From: Oreocharis arfaki | Lineage: Eukaryota; Chordata; Aves; Passeriformes; Paramythiidae | Length of the DNA stretch: 64,000 nucleotides | Direction of reading: 5' to 3' | Assembly: GCA_013398015.1 (NCBI GenBank) | Contig: VZRR01008077.1 | Coordinates: 1,437,731 to 1,501,730, forward strand | Shown here: positions 12,101 to 25,100 of the stretch, one piece after another | How the letters are laid out: each line of letters opens with the position of its first letter | Position numbering within the stretch: the stretch's first letter is position 1 | The notes under the pieces: model-generated | Databases searched by the model: none | The model's input: only the letters and a program-made list of their open reading frames with translations | Told to the model about the DNA's origin: nothing | Translations under genes and position numbers: made by a program

Positions 12101-15100
12101 TGTTAGGAGAATAATTTGCTGCTAATCAAGAGTAATAAAGTGAGAAGCTTCACTTCCTTTCCAGACTTGTCTGATTTTAATCTCTCTGAAGTTTGACAGC
12201 AGGAGAAAGCAAAAAACAAAGTTATGCTGTGATGGTGTATATGGTAAGAAATTCTGGAGTCTCAGTACTGGGTGTCTTGTTCTTTTTCTCTCCCTTATCT
12301 TTCCCCAGCTCTAATACAGCTGATCTGTCTAGGTGTGCATTTTTACACACAGGGATTTTTAGTAATATAATGCTGAAGACTCAAATCCTGGACACTTCAT
12401 CTTGGTCCTAAAACATACAAATTCTTTCCAGAAACTGCACCCTTCTCCAAGAAAAACGTTCAAAAATATTTTGAAGGCAGATGCAAAGAGTCTCACTGAG
12501 TTTGATGTAGTTCATTTCACCCCTGCTCCCTACCTCTAATCACCTAGATTGAAGATTTTCACTTAATGGGGGGGCTATAATCTATTTATAGATCATAGAA
12601 TAGGAAAATGGAATCAACCTCTTTTTCATAACCTAATTTTAATTGATTTTTTCTAACTGAAACAGATTTTTCTCCTTAGGAGCCCATATTTGGGGTCTGG
12701 GTAGAAATTCTACTCCATGGTTACAGCATTAGTACAGTATCTGACACAACAAAGCAGAAGTGGCCATTTAGCTCAATCATATTGAGTCCTTGTAATGACA
12801 TCCATCCCTGTGTACAGTGGTGATGAAGGCACATGACTCTGTGTAACCACAGGCAAAGCGTTTATGAATGGGTGCTTATTATTCAGCTCTACATTGTGCA
12901 TCTAATAATTTCTGAATGCAAAATTCAATTCACTCCAATCACAATACATTGTTGCTGGCAAAACTGAATATAAGTTCAACAGTGACAAGAGATCTGCCAG
13001 AAAATTTATGCTGGATATAAGTGAGGGTGGGAGAAACTTCCACAAATGTTGCACAGTATTTTAAACAAGCAAAGTTTGATTGTGATAATGACTCTACTCT
13101 CAAAGTACCTCATTATTTTAGTTTATCCTGCTATTAGCCCATTCAAGAGGAATGGTGCTGGCAATAAAGCAGAAATCATGAACATCAGATATTCCCTGAG
13201 AGCCCTACAGCACCACCTCTGATTTCTCTCCTCCCTGTACCATCCCTACACCTCAGCATGCTCTTTCCAACCTGGGCTGGGCTCACTCCAGCTCGCTCAC
13301 TGAAGGCCATATAAGCACGGACCTGCACTGCAGCATTTGTGACTGATTTGGGTGAGAATCCCAAGCAGTCCTGTGCAGAATAGCTGATAGGCCTCACAAC
13401 TCCAGCTCCACTTATGTTGCACACTGAAGGCCAGAGAGAGTAAGGTCTGGTATCCAAATCCCAACCTTTCCCCTCCACCTGCTCTTTTTGGCACTTGTTC
13501 CTCACTATCCTAAATATTTATCCTAATAGTCCTGTCCATGAGCTTTCCCATGGCTCTGTAGTTCACCTGTTCTTCTCACCTCCTAATTTTTCACCTACCT
13601 TCTTGCTGCCTTTGGTGTCTCAGAGGCTTCCAAATAGCTGTCATATATGTCAGGGCTTGTTCCAGGGCCAGATACAACAGTGGTTCTGACAGGTTAAAGA
13701 AGGGGAAGGAAGGGCTGTGCTGTGACATGACAGCTCTGTCCTTGTTCCATCCCACAGACCAGTGTAACGACAGTGAACAGGATGAAAGGTGAGGTGATTT
13801 TTCTCTTAGATTCCTGTGAAAATCCATTTTATGTCACCTCTTCTTTCAGAATTTGGAATGGACAGAAAATGAAGTAGAGGGTGGAAGATCAGTATGAGGG
13901 AGCTCTACCTAAATCTACCTCTACCCGAAGCCTAAGCACAAGGCTCTTCATCTGCTTCTCCATTTTAATTTCCAGCTTTTTGTGAATACAGTCACCAAAT
14001 AAATTTATGAGAGGAAAGGAATGCATTTAAAATCCATGTTACAGAATACTTCCAAGGAAAGATTTCATGTTCATCCTGTTCTACCCAGACACTTGCTGTG
14101 GCTCCAGTTGGAACACACACGTGGAACTGTTGCACCAGGGTCTGGCTTTCAACAGCGTGATATTTGCAATGGCTGGCTTGGACTGCATCTGAAGGTGGTG
14201 AATTATTCATTGAAATCAAATGGGAGACACTTGTAAATACAAAAAAGACATCTCCTTCTTTGAAATATACAGTTTTCAAGGAGGAGAACTTAGTTTTGTA
14301 GTAGTAAGGAACCCAGTGTTCAGGTTTTCTTTAGCCCTCACTTTTCCCTAGTAAATATCTCTCCCCAAATTGTTCACAGTATCCTGGGAAGAACAGCACA
14401 AAAATTTGAAGCCATACACTGTGCTGTGATAGGCTTTCTAAGCACTGTCCTTTGCTAAATCTCTGGCATACGTCAGGAAGGGATTTAATATGTACAATAA
14501 TTGAAATTGCTTCTATTCTAAGAAATACAAAGTGTAATTGCTTTTTTTAAAAAAAACAAAACCAAAAAACCCTATTATCTCTCCTTGTTTTCTGGATTCC
14601 TATTTGGAAACTTTAACAGAGAACATTTACCCTAATTTAAAAAATAAACACATGAGTTTCAAATACTACTCTTTGGTTCAGATTGGGTTTGGAGCTACAC
14701 ACGCTAATTGCTTGCAGGGTTTGGTTCTTTTAAAAAATTCTTTGCCAGTCTTGGATCAATGAACAGTTTCTGTTAAATCAAGATCTGAGAAAATAAGAAA
14801 AGCATAAAGAGGGGAAACTAGAGTGCAAAATAAATGTCTAAGTGATAAAGCTGTGATATGACTGTCCAGGTTGGGTATTGGGAGTTTGCCAAAGACAGAG
14901 AATTGGGCCAGCAACATTGAACTGTACAGTCTTACTGAAAAAGAGTCTTTGTGCCATTCAGGCGATGCTGGTGTTTGAAATCTCTACACTGGAACAGTTT
15001 TTCAGAATCCTCTTGAATCCATTTTATTTTCTCTTTTACCCTATTTCTCAAATTATGGAAGAATAGTCAATTTTTTCAGCGGCGCACTCTGAGATTGATA

Positions 15101-17390
15101 ACTTATTAGAAATGACCACCTTTGAGAGATGCAAAAACTTCTGTTCAAGTACATACTGAGCTTCCCAGCTCAGCAGTCATTCAAAGTCATTCACATTAAA
15201 AAACAGTCAAATGTGACAGCTGCTCAACAAGTTCAGCCCTCTTTCTGATTCCTTTGGCCGTAGCACCTCTTCTTCAAATCTTACCATCTTTATCAAAGTT
15301 ATGCTTTCAGGTATTACTCCAGTTTTGAGGCTAAATCTAACTTTTGTGACAAACCTTCACCAAATGATTCAGAGGGATGTTCAGCTAAGACAATGTATGT
15401 TACTTGGAGGAATATCATAACTAAAATGTCAATCTCCTCTCCTTCTTATGCATGTATTATATCCTCTCTGGCCTGTGGACAGTACACAGAACATCTAATA
15501 ACATCTCATGTCTAAACAGGCTTTTATCTTGTTATCTCTCCTCTTTCCTTTATCAGCAATAACAAACCCCATACTTAAATTAATTTTTCTACTGAAGGAA
15601 GATTCTTCTTGTGCAAGCAGAGACAGTAATATTGATATTTAAACCTGATCCAAACCTGGGGTGAATTTCTAAGTTTGGCACAACTGTATGACCTTCTGCA
15701 AATACATCAATTCTTATATAGGTAGAGTGTAAGAACAAGGGGTGGATCTTAACACTGACATAAGAACATCTAGGATAAGGCTCTGTAGCTTGAACTGCTT
15801 CTGAAACAAAACCAGTAGTAACTATAAGCTTTAAAGTTGTTCTTTGACCACTTATTTTGTTCCTGTAAGTTCCTGTCTCACTGGATTCTCACCTGGGGTT
15901 GCAAAACAGTATTAATGTACAAATAATCAATAAGTGTAGCTATTATTTTAATTATTGCACAGGGAGAGATCCCTTCATTTAATCCTGCTGCAAATAATGT
16001 TGGGCTTCAGACTCCCATGTCAACTGCAAAGGGAAAGTGCCTTTATAAGATTTTTCTGGGGAAAGCAGTAAGAAATGTCCCAAGGTTTTCAACAAACGTC
16101 CTGGGAGCTGTCCAAGAATTGTGGCATTTGAGTCATTATAGCTCCTCAGCCTGCCTGGGTTTGGACTCACTTTTTTCCTAACTGGGGCTTTTTTAACAGA
16201 CATTGAGGGCAGAGGGAAGGGAGCAGCTTTGTTCTCCTTCCTTCTGAAGCTGAATCGCTGTGTAGCCGAGGGTACACAAGGTGGACAAGCAAGAGCAATA
16301 ACCTCTGGGTATTGGAGGCAGTCTGAGTTTGAGGGGTACATTTCAGGCACTGCCAAGCTTGTGGCACACTGGAAAACAAATGGCATGTCTAAGCATCGAG
16401 ATTGCTGGGGTGAATAAATAGGTTTTCAGTCTGCTGTCTTGTATATAGGTAGAGTACAGCTGTTCTTCAGGCGCTGTGTGCTTCAGCAGTGGTACTCCTT
16501 GTCATGGAAAACTGGTTATTCAGACCAGCTTCAAAAGCAAATGTACGAGCTCTCGTGTAGGAAACCTTTGAGCGCTATGAGATAAAAAGATAATATTTCT
16601 GGGTCAGGAAGTGCCTGCACTGTCATCACTAGAAGGTAAGACTTTCAGCCAAGCAGAATCCAGAGCTCGCTGCTCTTATTCACACCTGGGCATGGGGACA
16701 GAGAGAAGATACCAGGTTAGATGTCCCTGTTTTCTGACTATGGTAATTCTTACATTTTCAAGTACACCAACAGTAACGCAGGCTGCATCTAAGAGCGCAA
16801 ACCAATCTCAGAGAGAATTGGGTTAGAGCAGAGGTTGTATCCACAAAAAGGCCCTTGGGACCCCTCTGCTCTCTTGTCTTCTAACACCCAGCCCCTCTAC
16901 CAAGCCTGATACAGCACCAGTGCTTTTGGAAAGGCTGTTTCTGGGTTTAACTCAAACAGCTGATCTTCCTTTAGCCCAGCCTATGAAAGTCAGTTACCGC
17001 AAGCTCCAATTTCGCTTTTCAAGTCGCTCTCTGCTCCTTGTTGGCTTTCCTTGGCATGGAACTTTCAGCAGAGATGAGGCAAACACTAGACATGTGGCTG
17101 CTGTGCTGGCACTGCCAAAAAAACATCAGTGGGAGATGCAGATGAACAGATGCAGCCCAGCAAGCCTGTGTGGACTGCCTGCACAAGGCTCTCCGTGCTC
17201 CAAGCAGTGCCAAGTGCCTCAGCAATGGGTAATGGGCACCATGCCCTCCAAACAGACGGACATGGGCATTGACAAACCGGACACCACATCCAGGCATTAA
17301 ACATAGGCCTGTTGTGGGGCACTCGTGCTAGCCAGACGAGTCAAAACAGATGGCCAGACCCGTAGATCTTTGTTTTACACGTCTCAGTTA
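9131..17390. other. Long non-coding stretch, no gene seen
   Basis: No exon or RNA gene was recognised. Open frames reach 135 codons (15979-16386, minus) without any domain. Low-complexity items are an A15 run at 9528-9542, a C-rich run near 10553-10573, an A12 run at 11281-11292 and a short A/C tract at 14548-14573. A pyrimidine tract ending in CAG at about 12303 looks like a splice acceptor, but the following 24 bp before a possible donor is not a credible exon without further support. Confidence 0.65.
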
Positions 17391-17399
17391 CATACCATA

Positions 17400-17590
17400 T
17401 TTACTGACCCCATTGGAAAGGCTCTTTCTTTAGGACCTTTTCTGTGTGCCCAATGGAGGTTTTAAAAGAGCTGTCTAACATGTGACGGGGGACAAATTGC
17501 CTCACGGAAAGAAGCGGCTAACTTCTCTTTGGTGGATTACGCTTATAGAAGAGGGGACTGGACCATAATTAATCATATTAAATTCAGAAC
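17400..17590. promoter_or_regulatory. CpG-retaining unique block; possible conserved non-coding element
   Basis: Compared with its flanks this block keeps several CpGs (in ACGGGG, CACGG, GCGGC and ACGC contexts) and ends in a homeodomain-like CATAATTAATCATATTA. It lies about 300 bp before the old CR1 copy. Retained CpGs in a methylated vertebrate genome can mark constraint or hypomethylation, but the sample is small. Confidence 0.2.
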
Positions 17591-17884
17591 AGATACATGC
17601 AAGTTATCCCAGAGAGAAACAGAAAAGCAGTCTCAGTGAACTGCAGGGAGAAGGAGCCAGCTGTGAGAATCAGGCTCTGAGGATTTTTGCTGGGCACAGG
17701 GTGAATGGGAATCTGTAGCACATTGCTGTCAGAAAGGTAGACCACTTTCCAAAATAGGCTTGTGGGCACCACCAATTTGAAGGTCAGGGAAGATGCCCTC
17801 TCTGTACTTGATAACCTTTACTAGACCTTTTTTTCCCTGTTGCTGATTTTACAAGACCTGAGATGTAATTATTTCAAAGCCCTA

Positions 17885-18300
17885 ATGAGGCCTTTTGGTA
17901 AGGCCTTCTGTATAATTTTATACATCCTGCATAAACAGACATTTAGACAAAATGGAGAAAGTCCAAAGGAAAGCAGTATGGGTAATAAGAGGTTGAGGAA
18001 ACATGACCTAGAGAGAAAGGCAATTGAAATGAGGCCTATTTAAACTGAGAAAGCAAGAGAGGCCTATAATGATAGCTCTCTACACTGTCAAATGCTCTTA
18101 ATGGCACCGGCAGAGTTTAGCTGTTTTTTCAAGGTGATAGGACATGAGGTAATCAACTCAATTTGTTAGGAGGACACGACAATTTAGGATTGAAAAATGA
18201 GTAATTTTACATGCAGACTTGGAGGGGGATTTTAAGACATTAAATTAAAGGTTATGGCTAGTGAAAACACGACATGATCTAAGGATTGTGATTAACAAGC
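17885..18300 (+). mobile_element. Ancient CR1 LINE fragment (3' half of ORF2 region to near 3' UTR)
   Basis: The sequence follows the CR1 family order on the plus strand. A segment resembling the 'ATGGAGAAAGTCCAAAGG' landmark sits at about 17951-17968. A GAGGCCTATTTAAACTGAGAAAGC segment matches the CR1 'TTTAGCCTGGAGAAG' region. Next come TGATAGCTCTCTACACTG and then GGTGATAGGACATGAGGTAATCAACTCAATTTG, equivalent to the CR1 'GTGATAGGACAAGAGGNAATGG' landmark (about 18134-18167). It is highly diverged, with no usable reading frame; the 67-codon open frame over it is a leftover. CR1 is the dominant LINE of birds and other sauropsids. Boundaries are approximate and similarity beyond about 18260 is weak. 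Confidence 0.72.
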
Positions 18301-18835
18301 ACTGCCCAGCTCTGATATTACCCCACAGGACAGGAAAGATATTTTTACATCACTGCCATGACAAAAGTCACGCTGTCTGTGTAGGAAATCAGGATAACTT
18401 TTTTACAGGAAATTTCAGAAGTACCTATTTCTGATATTTTCACTTTCCCCCCACTTTTTACAAAATCATTGTTATCCTAGAGTTGTAGCAGTTCTCCATG
18501 TCAAGGGGGAATATTAGAATGAGGTATTTTCAAAGATGAGCAAAGGAGGCAGCTTTAGTTCTGGCGCTTTAGGTCTGATCTTGCCTGTGGGTTGGTTTCT
18601 TGCTTGCTCCAGGGGTTAATGAAGCCAGTTTTACAGAAAAGTATGTTTTTTGTTTTTTTTTTTCCCCACAATTAGCAGAGTGCTGGATTTCCTCCATGCA
18701 TACAATCTGCTGTCAGGTGGGATCTTCATGTCTATCTAGTTCCAGAACAGGCCATTTCACTGAGAAATTTTTGCTCAATGCTCCTATTTTAGTGGTTTTT
18801 TGTTTGCCTTTTTAAAAAAATTTTTCGGTGTATTT
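18301..18835. other. Non-coding stretch after the old CR1 copy
   Basis: Unique sequence with T-rich runs near 18645-18665. No gene or clear repeat was recognised. The first ~70 bp may still be degraded CR1 3' sequence. Confidence 0.55.
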
Positions 18836-18839
18836 GGCT

Positions 18840-19430
18840 TTGGACAGCTGCAACATCTTTTGCTAGACATTAGATCCTTTAATTAGAGAAAGAGGCTGGG
18901 CAGGCATTCCTGTGCCAATATTAGGTCCATATTCAAAATGAGAAAAGTAACCGACAGACACAGAAAAAAGTAGAGAGAAAAACACGGACGGACACACACT
19001 CCCTTGCTGAGATCATCCGGCAGAGGAAATATTCTCCTCAGTACATTTGGAAGAATCCATCCTGGCTCAGATAAATGAAAAATTTAATATTAAAAATGTG
19101 TTTCCCATTTGAATTAAAAAAAAAAATAAAAAAAAGAGCTCCAGATCTAATAAACCTCCACACATTTATAATATTCTCATTTGGAAGTTACAAGGCAGAC
19201 AAGCTGGATATGTGCTAAATACATGAACAAATAACCATGAATGAAATGTTAAGAATTCGAAGCCAAAACCATTTGCTAAAAAGCATAAATAGAACATCAT
19301 TTCAATTGGTTAGGTGCCAAATTAAATGTAAAAAGAGACTAACAAAATAAAATCGGAGCAGAAAATGTTATTAGGAATTAAGCTAAGAGAAAGTATATGT
19401 GAATATTTTCTTACTTTCATGATTAACGCA
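18840..19430. promoter_or_regulatory. Long AT-rich unique block; possible conserved non-coding element
   Basis: Nearly 600 bp of AT-rich repeat-free sequence with TTTAATTAGAG, GAATTAAG, CATTTCAATTGG and TCATGATTAACG words, interrupted by an A-rich run at 19116-19135. No open frame of note crosses it. The texture resembles long vertebrate non-coding elements, but an AT-rich neutral sequence could look the same. Confidence 0.25.
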
Positions 19431-19439
19431 GGCCTGTTT

Positions 19440-21885
19440 TGGGAGGGAGAGAGGCAAGTCTGAAGGACAGGTGATAGGTTTGAGAATCAAAATAGGATGC
19501 TGTGGTCAACACCTCAGGAAGGGAAATAAATAATGCAAAATGTTTCTTTTTCAGGTCATGTTTGTAAGAGAGCTGAGGTCTCTACCCAAGTGATACTGTG
19601 GAGGTTTTAAATGGTGGAGCAAGGGATTAGACGCAGAGAGAAAACCTCCTTTTGCTTTTCTGAAGCACTGTGAGAATATGCCCTAAACCCCATCTTGCTG
19701 CATGTCTGGGTGACACTGGAGGGGCGGTTCTGGACACGTCTGGAGAGCACTATTGAAGCAGCTGGGACCCCTCCCCTCCCCAGAACCGAGGTGACAGATG
19801 TTGGAGCACATGGCCACTGACTCTGCAAGGATGCTCTGGAGAGGCAACAGTGAGTGGCTGTTGGCCATCAAGGAGGCTGACCTGCTCCTGGACAGCACTG
19901 GCACATCACGGAGAGGATGTTGCCATCAGGTTTCACTCCCTTCAGTCTCCCTGGTGGTTAAGGAGCGTAGGTCATGCAGAAGAGAATGTTCCTGTGCTGG
20001 CTGGGAGCACCCTCATCTTTTCTGTCACAGCAGGAGCCCCCTGGGGCTGCCCTCCCTTATACTCCCAGGACTAGAACAATTGCTTTCAACCATTGAAATG
20101 GGTGAAGCTGTGAGAATCAGGGAACAGTGTGAGAAAGGGACAGGATGGCAGAGAGTGACTTATGTTTAATACACAGGAGAGAGAGACCTAAGACAGATTT
20201 CTGCAGAAAGGGAGCTCCCCCAGGAAAGTTAGGGGTCTAAGTGTTTTCTAAATCTTTTTCTCATCAATATGCAGCAAAGGAGAGGCCAACTCTGCTGTCT
20301 CGTGCCAAGGAGCAGGAAAAGCTTTTACTGTAATTTCTGGAGTCCACTTGTCCCTTTTTGCTTTAATATCTCCTCATTTAAAGAATTCATTTTGCAGGCT
20401 GCACTCCTACTGGCCATGGAGGAAATTCCTGAGAAAATCACATCAAGGGCCCCTCTTTTCCTGTTCTGCAGCAGGGATAGTTACCACAAGATCCATACAG
20501 ACATGTATAAGGCCCTTCCTGATTAAGAATATTCCAGCATGGTTCTATCCAGAAACAACTCGCTGATCCTGAGTAATTTATTCCAGCACAACTTGATTTT
20601 GAGACAAGCTCTTCAGGACAAAAAACTTGCCATTAAGGATACTTAAATACAGATGTCTGAGAACTTTTCCCCAACCATTTTCTTGATTAAACAGGCATTT
20701 CCATTTTAAATTGGATGGAAATCCGGAATATTAAGCACTTAGTTTTCTGACATAAACTTGACATTTTTTCATCAAAACTGTTTTGATTTCTGCTGATTAT
20801 AGATCCTTCTTTTCAGTAGACTCAAGAGAGCTGTGCCCAGGGTGTGCTGCCTTCACATCAGTGACAGCCTGTTATCACCTGGGAGGATCCACACACCAGG
20901 CAGTGTGAACCAGGTTCCATGGCCAGTTCAGCTGACAGCAGGGCTGTGGCCAAACTGAAAGAGAAAATGCAGACCTGTAAACAAAGAGGCAGAAAGGTTT
21001 TGATTTTATCCTCTGTGCCCTAGCAGGGACGCTTGGTTACTATGGAACTACCTCACTTTTACCATGTGGCTGGAAGTATTTCAGCTTAAGAGCATGGTTT
21101 GACTGATGTGGCTTGTCTGTGCAGCTTAGATTAACTGGGAGGAAGGCAAGGTATAGCCAGTGGAGTAGCTACAGGACTCACAGATGCTCACAGAGTAGTG
21201 CAGTAATAATGTCTTGGGAATCTCTGTTTAAGAAGTCCAAGATTTCTGAGGAAGAGTGAGCAAAAATAAACCTCCAAGTCTTATTTTAGACATATGATGA
21301 CACATTCTACAGCTCTTCTCATGCCATTTTGAATCAGCAAGATGTTCTCAAACAAGGTGCAATGGGAAATAAACCTTAATGAAAGCAAACAGTACCTTGT
21401 GTTTCACAGCCTGTCACTTGGCTTCTGTACCACCCCAGAGAAAGGCACTGAGAAATTTCTCACAGAAACAAATTTAGTCTCCATGCAACTTAATACTGAC
21501 AGAAATACACCCACTACTACCTCTTCTCTCCTTTACAGACATATTATCTTTTCCATTTTCCTTTCATGATTAATGAGACAAAACCAAAACAGCTTTTTGT
21601 TCCACACACCTTCAGTCTACCTGTTGTAGACTTTAAATTAGGAAGGGAGAAAATAAGAAAATAAGAGCTGTTTGTTTTTGATGAGCAGCAGAAATAGAGC
21701 CAAGAGAAGACCTTTCTGAGGAGATGCCCTTGCTCACATGTGTCAAAGGGGTTTTCACGAGCATCCATTGACTGAACCTTGTTCCAATTTAATTGGGAGG
21801 TGCTTCAGCCATGGGCAAGTCCTGGCCTTTTCCAGAGCTGCCACATGCCCAACCATCAGCTGTCAGCCCAGATTTCCACAGCTCT
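19440..21885. other. Non-coding stretch, no gene seen
   Basis: The longest open frame is 123 codons (19798-20169, plus), in the moderately GC-rich part near 19.7-20.1 kb; no domain or compositional sign of coding was seen. No repeats were recognised. Confidence 0.65.
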
Positions 21886-21889
21886 GACA

Positions 21890-22150
21890 CTGTCTGAGTA
21901 GGTGATAGCTGCTTTATAATTCTCAGCAGCTTCCTGCTTAAGGCGCTTGTTTAGTTTTCTTGACCTGAGACCTGGCCTTAAATTTTCTGACAAGTTTATA
22001 GAGACTGCACCTGTCAAAGCTCTGAACCTCAGAGTAACTCAATGATTTTCATAAAATCTCAGCTCCCGGAGTCATGTGAATTATATGTTATTTACTCTTT
22101 TATGAAGTATAGACTTAATAATTATCACGCTTCTGGGAAAAGGCTGCAAA
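21890..22150. promoter_or_regulatory. Unique AT-rich block; possible conserved non-coding element
   Basis: Repeat-free block with TTTATAATTCTC, CTTAATAATTATCACG and TTTATGAAG homeodomain-like words and a TCATGTGA E-box-like word. There is no open frame of note. The call is an impression from motif density only. Confidence 0.2.
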
Positions 22151-22159
22151 AAAATAAAG

Positions 22160-25100
22160 TGGTCATTGCATCTTAAAGACACGGAACCAGAAGACCCAAG
22201 AAATACACCATAATAATTTCAAATAAAGAAATTAAATATACTGTAAAAAACCCCCAAAATGCCTAAAGGTTGTGGAGCACCTGGCTTGCAGGTGCTAAAG
22301 CTTTTATGCTATATTTATGAAATGGGTGCTTTGTGCCCACAGAAAAACAGTCCCTCAGAGAGACTGGCTGAGCTGCTTCCCCAGAGCTGTGTGCTCAGCA
22401 GAGGCCCCAGCAGCATTTGAGCAATTTAGCACTTCTCAGGGAACCAGACAAACTAACACAGCCTGTTTATTTCCTCTTTCTTTCAGTACTCCCACGCTGG
22501 TGCCTCTGCAAAGGAAAATATTGATGGATCTGAAATATGTACAACATAGGCTCAGAGTCCATGGCAGTCACCCCCTAGCAAGCTGTCTCTGAGGCTGTTT
22601 TCTTGGGTGAGACCCTGAGTTATTCTATTTCTCTTACTCCTTTTATTTTTTTTTCTGTATATCTGTGTTTGCCCCCTGTTAAGGTGCAGAACAACTGCAA
22701 CCGCTGATGCCACGGAGGAAGGAATAGGAAAGATCACTCTGCAGTAAGATGTTTGCAGAAGATTTCAAGAGTTAGTAAAGAAAACATTTCCTTACAAAAA
22801 AAAAAAAAATATTAAGGCCGGCCTAACAAATTTTCAAAAATTCACTGAAATTTCTGATGATCTATTTAGCTTCTAGAGGCTCTGAGCCTTAATTTCAAAG
22901 AAACTCCTTCCGTGGATGACTAATCCCAACAGAAGACTTAAAAACTCGCTAGGGAAAGTTTAAAGTGAGAAAAACAAGGAGCCAGGAGATTGCTCATGGA
23001 GCCCAAACTGAGTGTATCTTATCCAACCCTTTTGTGCCAGTGTTTTCTGGTAGCAAACAGAGAACATTCCCTTTGGAGGACTTGCCTGGCACTGGGCATC
23101 ACCCAGCACAGACATGCTGTAACTTCCCAGCAGGAAAATGGATTGTGGCAGCTCTAACAGTGCAAGATTCAATGAAAGAACAATGAAACTTGCCTTTTTT
23201 CAATATACTCAGAGAGATTATCTATTTCAGTATGACTGGAGGGAGACAAGTGTTGAAATTTCTCAGTGTTAACCTGCATTCTCTGCTGAGCCTTCATTTG
23301 GTCAGGAAGAAAGAACACAGCAATGTATATATTATATATAGACAGCAATCTTCTTTTTCCTATCAAAAATTCACCCCTTTTCACTTTTATGCAAAATTCA
23401 CAGCAACCAAAAAAGATTTCAGAAACAGCCAATTCCTGTAATTTCCTTTTCTTTCAGAAAAGTACCTTCCTTTGTGAAAATATCTGGTAAGAATAATGGC
23501 TTCACCTTCAAGGTGTGTTAGATCACAGTTGGAAGCCAAAGATCAGACACATCCACCTGAAAAACCCTTTGAAACCCAAGCAGAGATACTTTAACATCCA
23601 GAAGGGATAGTGATTCATGTGGTTGCGTTTTCTCTTCCTATTGTATCCCCATGTATTCACCTGTTTGGCTCCCCTGTTCCACCTCAACTCTAAGACCCCA
23701 ATTAATGAAGGCCCTGAATTTACTTCCTGGCATACCTCCCAAAGCAGAAGGCCCTGTGGCTCTGCAAGACGCAGCCAATGATTGCTTTAATTTGCAATAT
23801 TTTCTGTGTCATTAGCAGCAAATTCACACATTTATACACAGAGACCAATGAACTTCTACAAATGAAGCCATATCTAGCAAAAAAACTGATCAGGGGTTTT
23901 GTTTGTATCTGTTTTGATAAAGCAATGTGCAGAATAATCCTCCCTGCCAAAAAGCCCCAAAACCTCACTACAAAGTAGTGCTGGGGTTTGTGATTTTGCC
24001 CTGCCCTGTTTGACAGGTGCGTCAGTTCCTGTGCTTTCCTTTTGTCCTGAGTTTCCTGCTCCAGACAGAATGATTTTCACAAACCATCATTCTGTGTAAC
24101 ATAGCCACTCTTCAAGAGAACAAACCACACTGTGTGGTGAGGAACAGTCTAAAAGGCAATTCTGGGAACAGCCTGAATAAGGAGGAGGAGTGGCAAGATG
24201 GAGAATAAGGATCCATATGAGTACAGGATTAGGAACGGGGACGAGAGAGAGCAAAAGATCAGAAAGTGTACAAATGTCAGAAGTGGTGAAAGAGCATTAA
24301 TGAAACTTCAGGATGATTGCAGGGGTGATATATTTGAGGTGGGAGCAAAGAGCTGTGAAGCAAAACCTTGTCTTCTCATCCTGTCCTTTGGTTTCAGTTG
24401 TAAGAAATGAAACTGACGTGAAGGAATGTCATCTTTTCGCTTCTCCTGCCCTGCCCCCTTAGGCTGTGCCCCCACGTAAAGGGTCTCCAGCTATTCAACT
24501 AACTTTCAGCCCAAGTTTTAGTCTCCTAAGACAGATCCATCTCATGGAGGGCTTTTGGCAGGCATTTGAGAAGAGATATTGTGTGAAAAATTTGAATTAC
24601 CACCCTGAGTGACAGGACTGATGGTAGGCAGCAGAAAACCCACTCCCTTCACCTCTCTGTCCTGTCCTCTGGAGAATCAGTGGCAATGAAGAGCTGCTGC
24701 TCTGCTCTACACAGGGAGCATAAATATTTCCAGAAGAGAAAGGAAAAATCTGCAGATGAATATAATGCTTGTTACTCTGAGGATATGTATAAGCAAATGA
24801 AGGGGAAAACAGGAACATTGCAAGAATATTGCACTCCGCAGGACATACCACCACAAGGGGGTAAGGATGAAATTGTGTTGCAAAGAAACAAAGAAACAAA
24901 CAAAAAATCTAAAACTATGAGAAAGTTGGGTTATGCACAACTCCAGCCCATATTTCAGCAGTATGTTATATTCCACTGTCTTGTTTTCCCTTTGGGTGTT
25001 TATTTGCATTTAAACCAGCCCAACATCTGGTGGAGGACAGCATTGCATGTTTCAATTCCTCCGCTTGGATAGCATCACTTTAGAATAAATGAGTGCCTGA

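Noticed and set aside
12270..12330. Very strong-looking splice acceptor
   Set aside because: The following segment before a possible donor is only 24 bases, and no supporting exon lies nearby.
15979..16386. 135-codon minus-strand open frame
   Set aside because: No domain or coding-like features, and a 70-codon frame runs in another register of the same strand. Treated as chance.
22815..22824. AGGCCGGCCT palindrome next to an A14 run
   Set aside because: A 10-bp palindrome is expected many times in 64 kb; no context gives it meaning.
24680..25072. 130-codon plus-strand open frame with Lys-rich start
   Set aside because: Overlapped by two 100-codon frames on the minus strand. The Lys-rich part comes from A-rich low-complexity DNA. 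No family was recognised.
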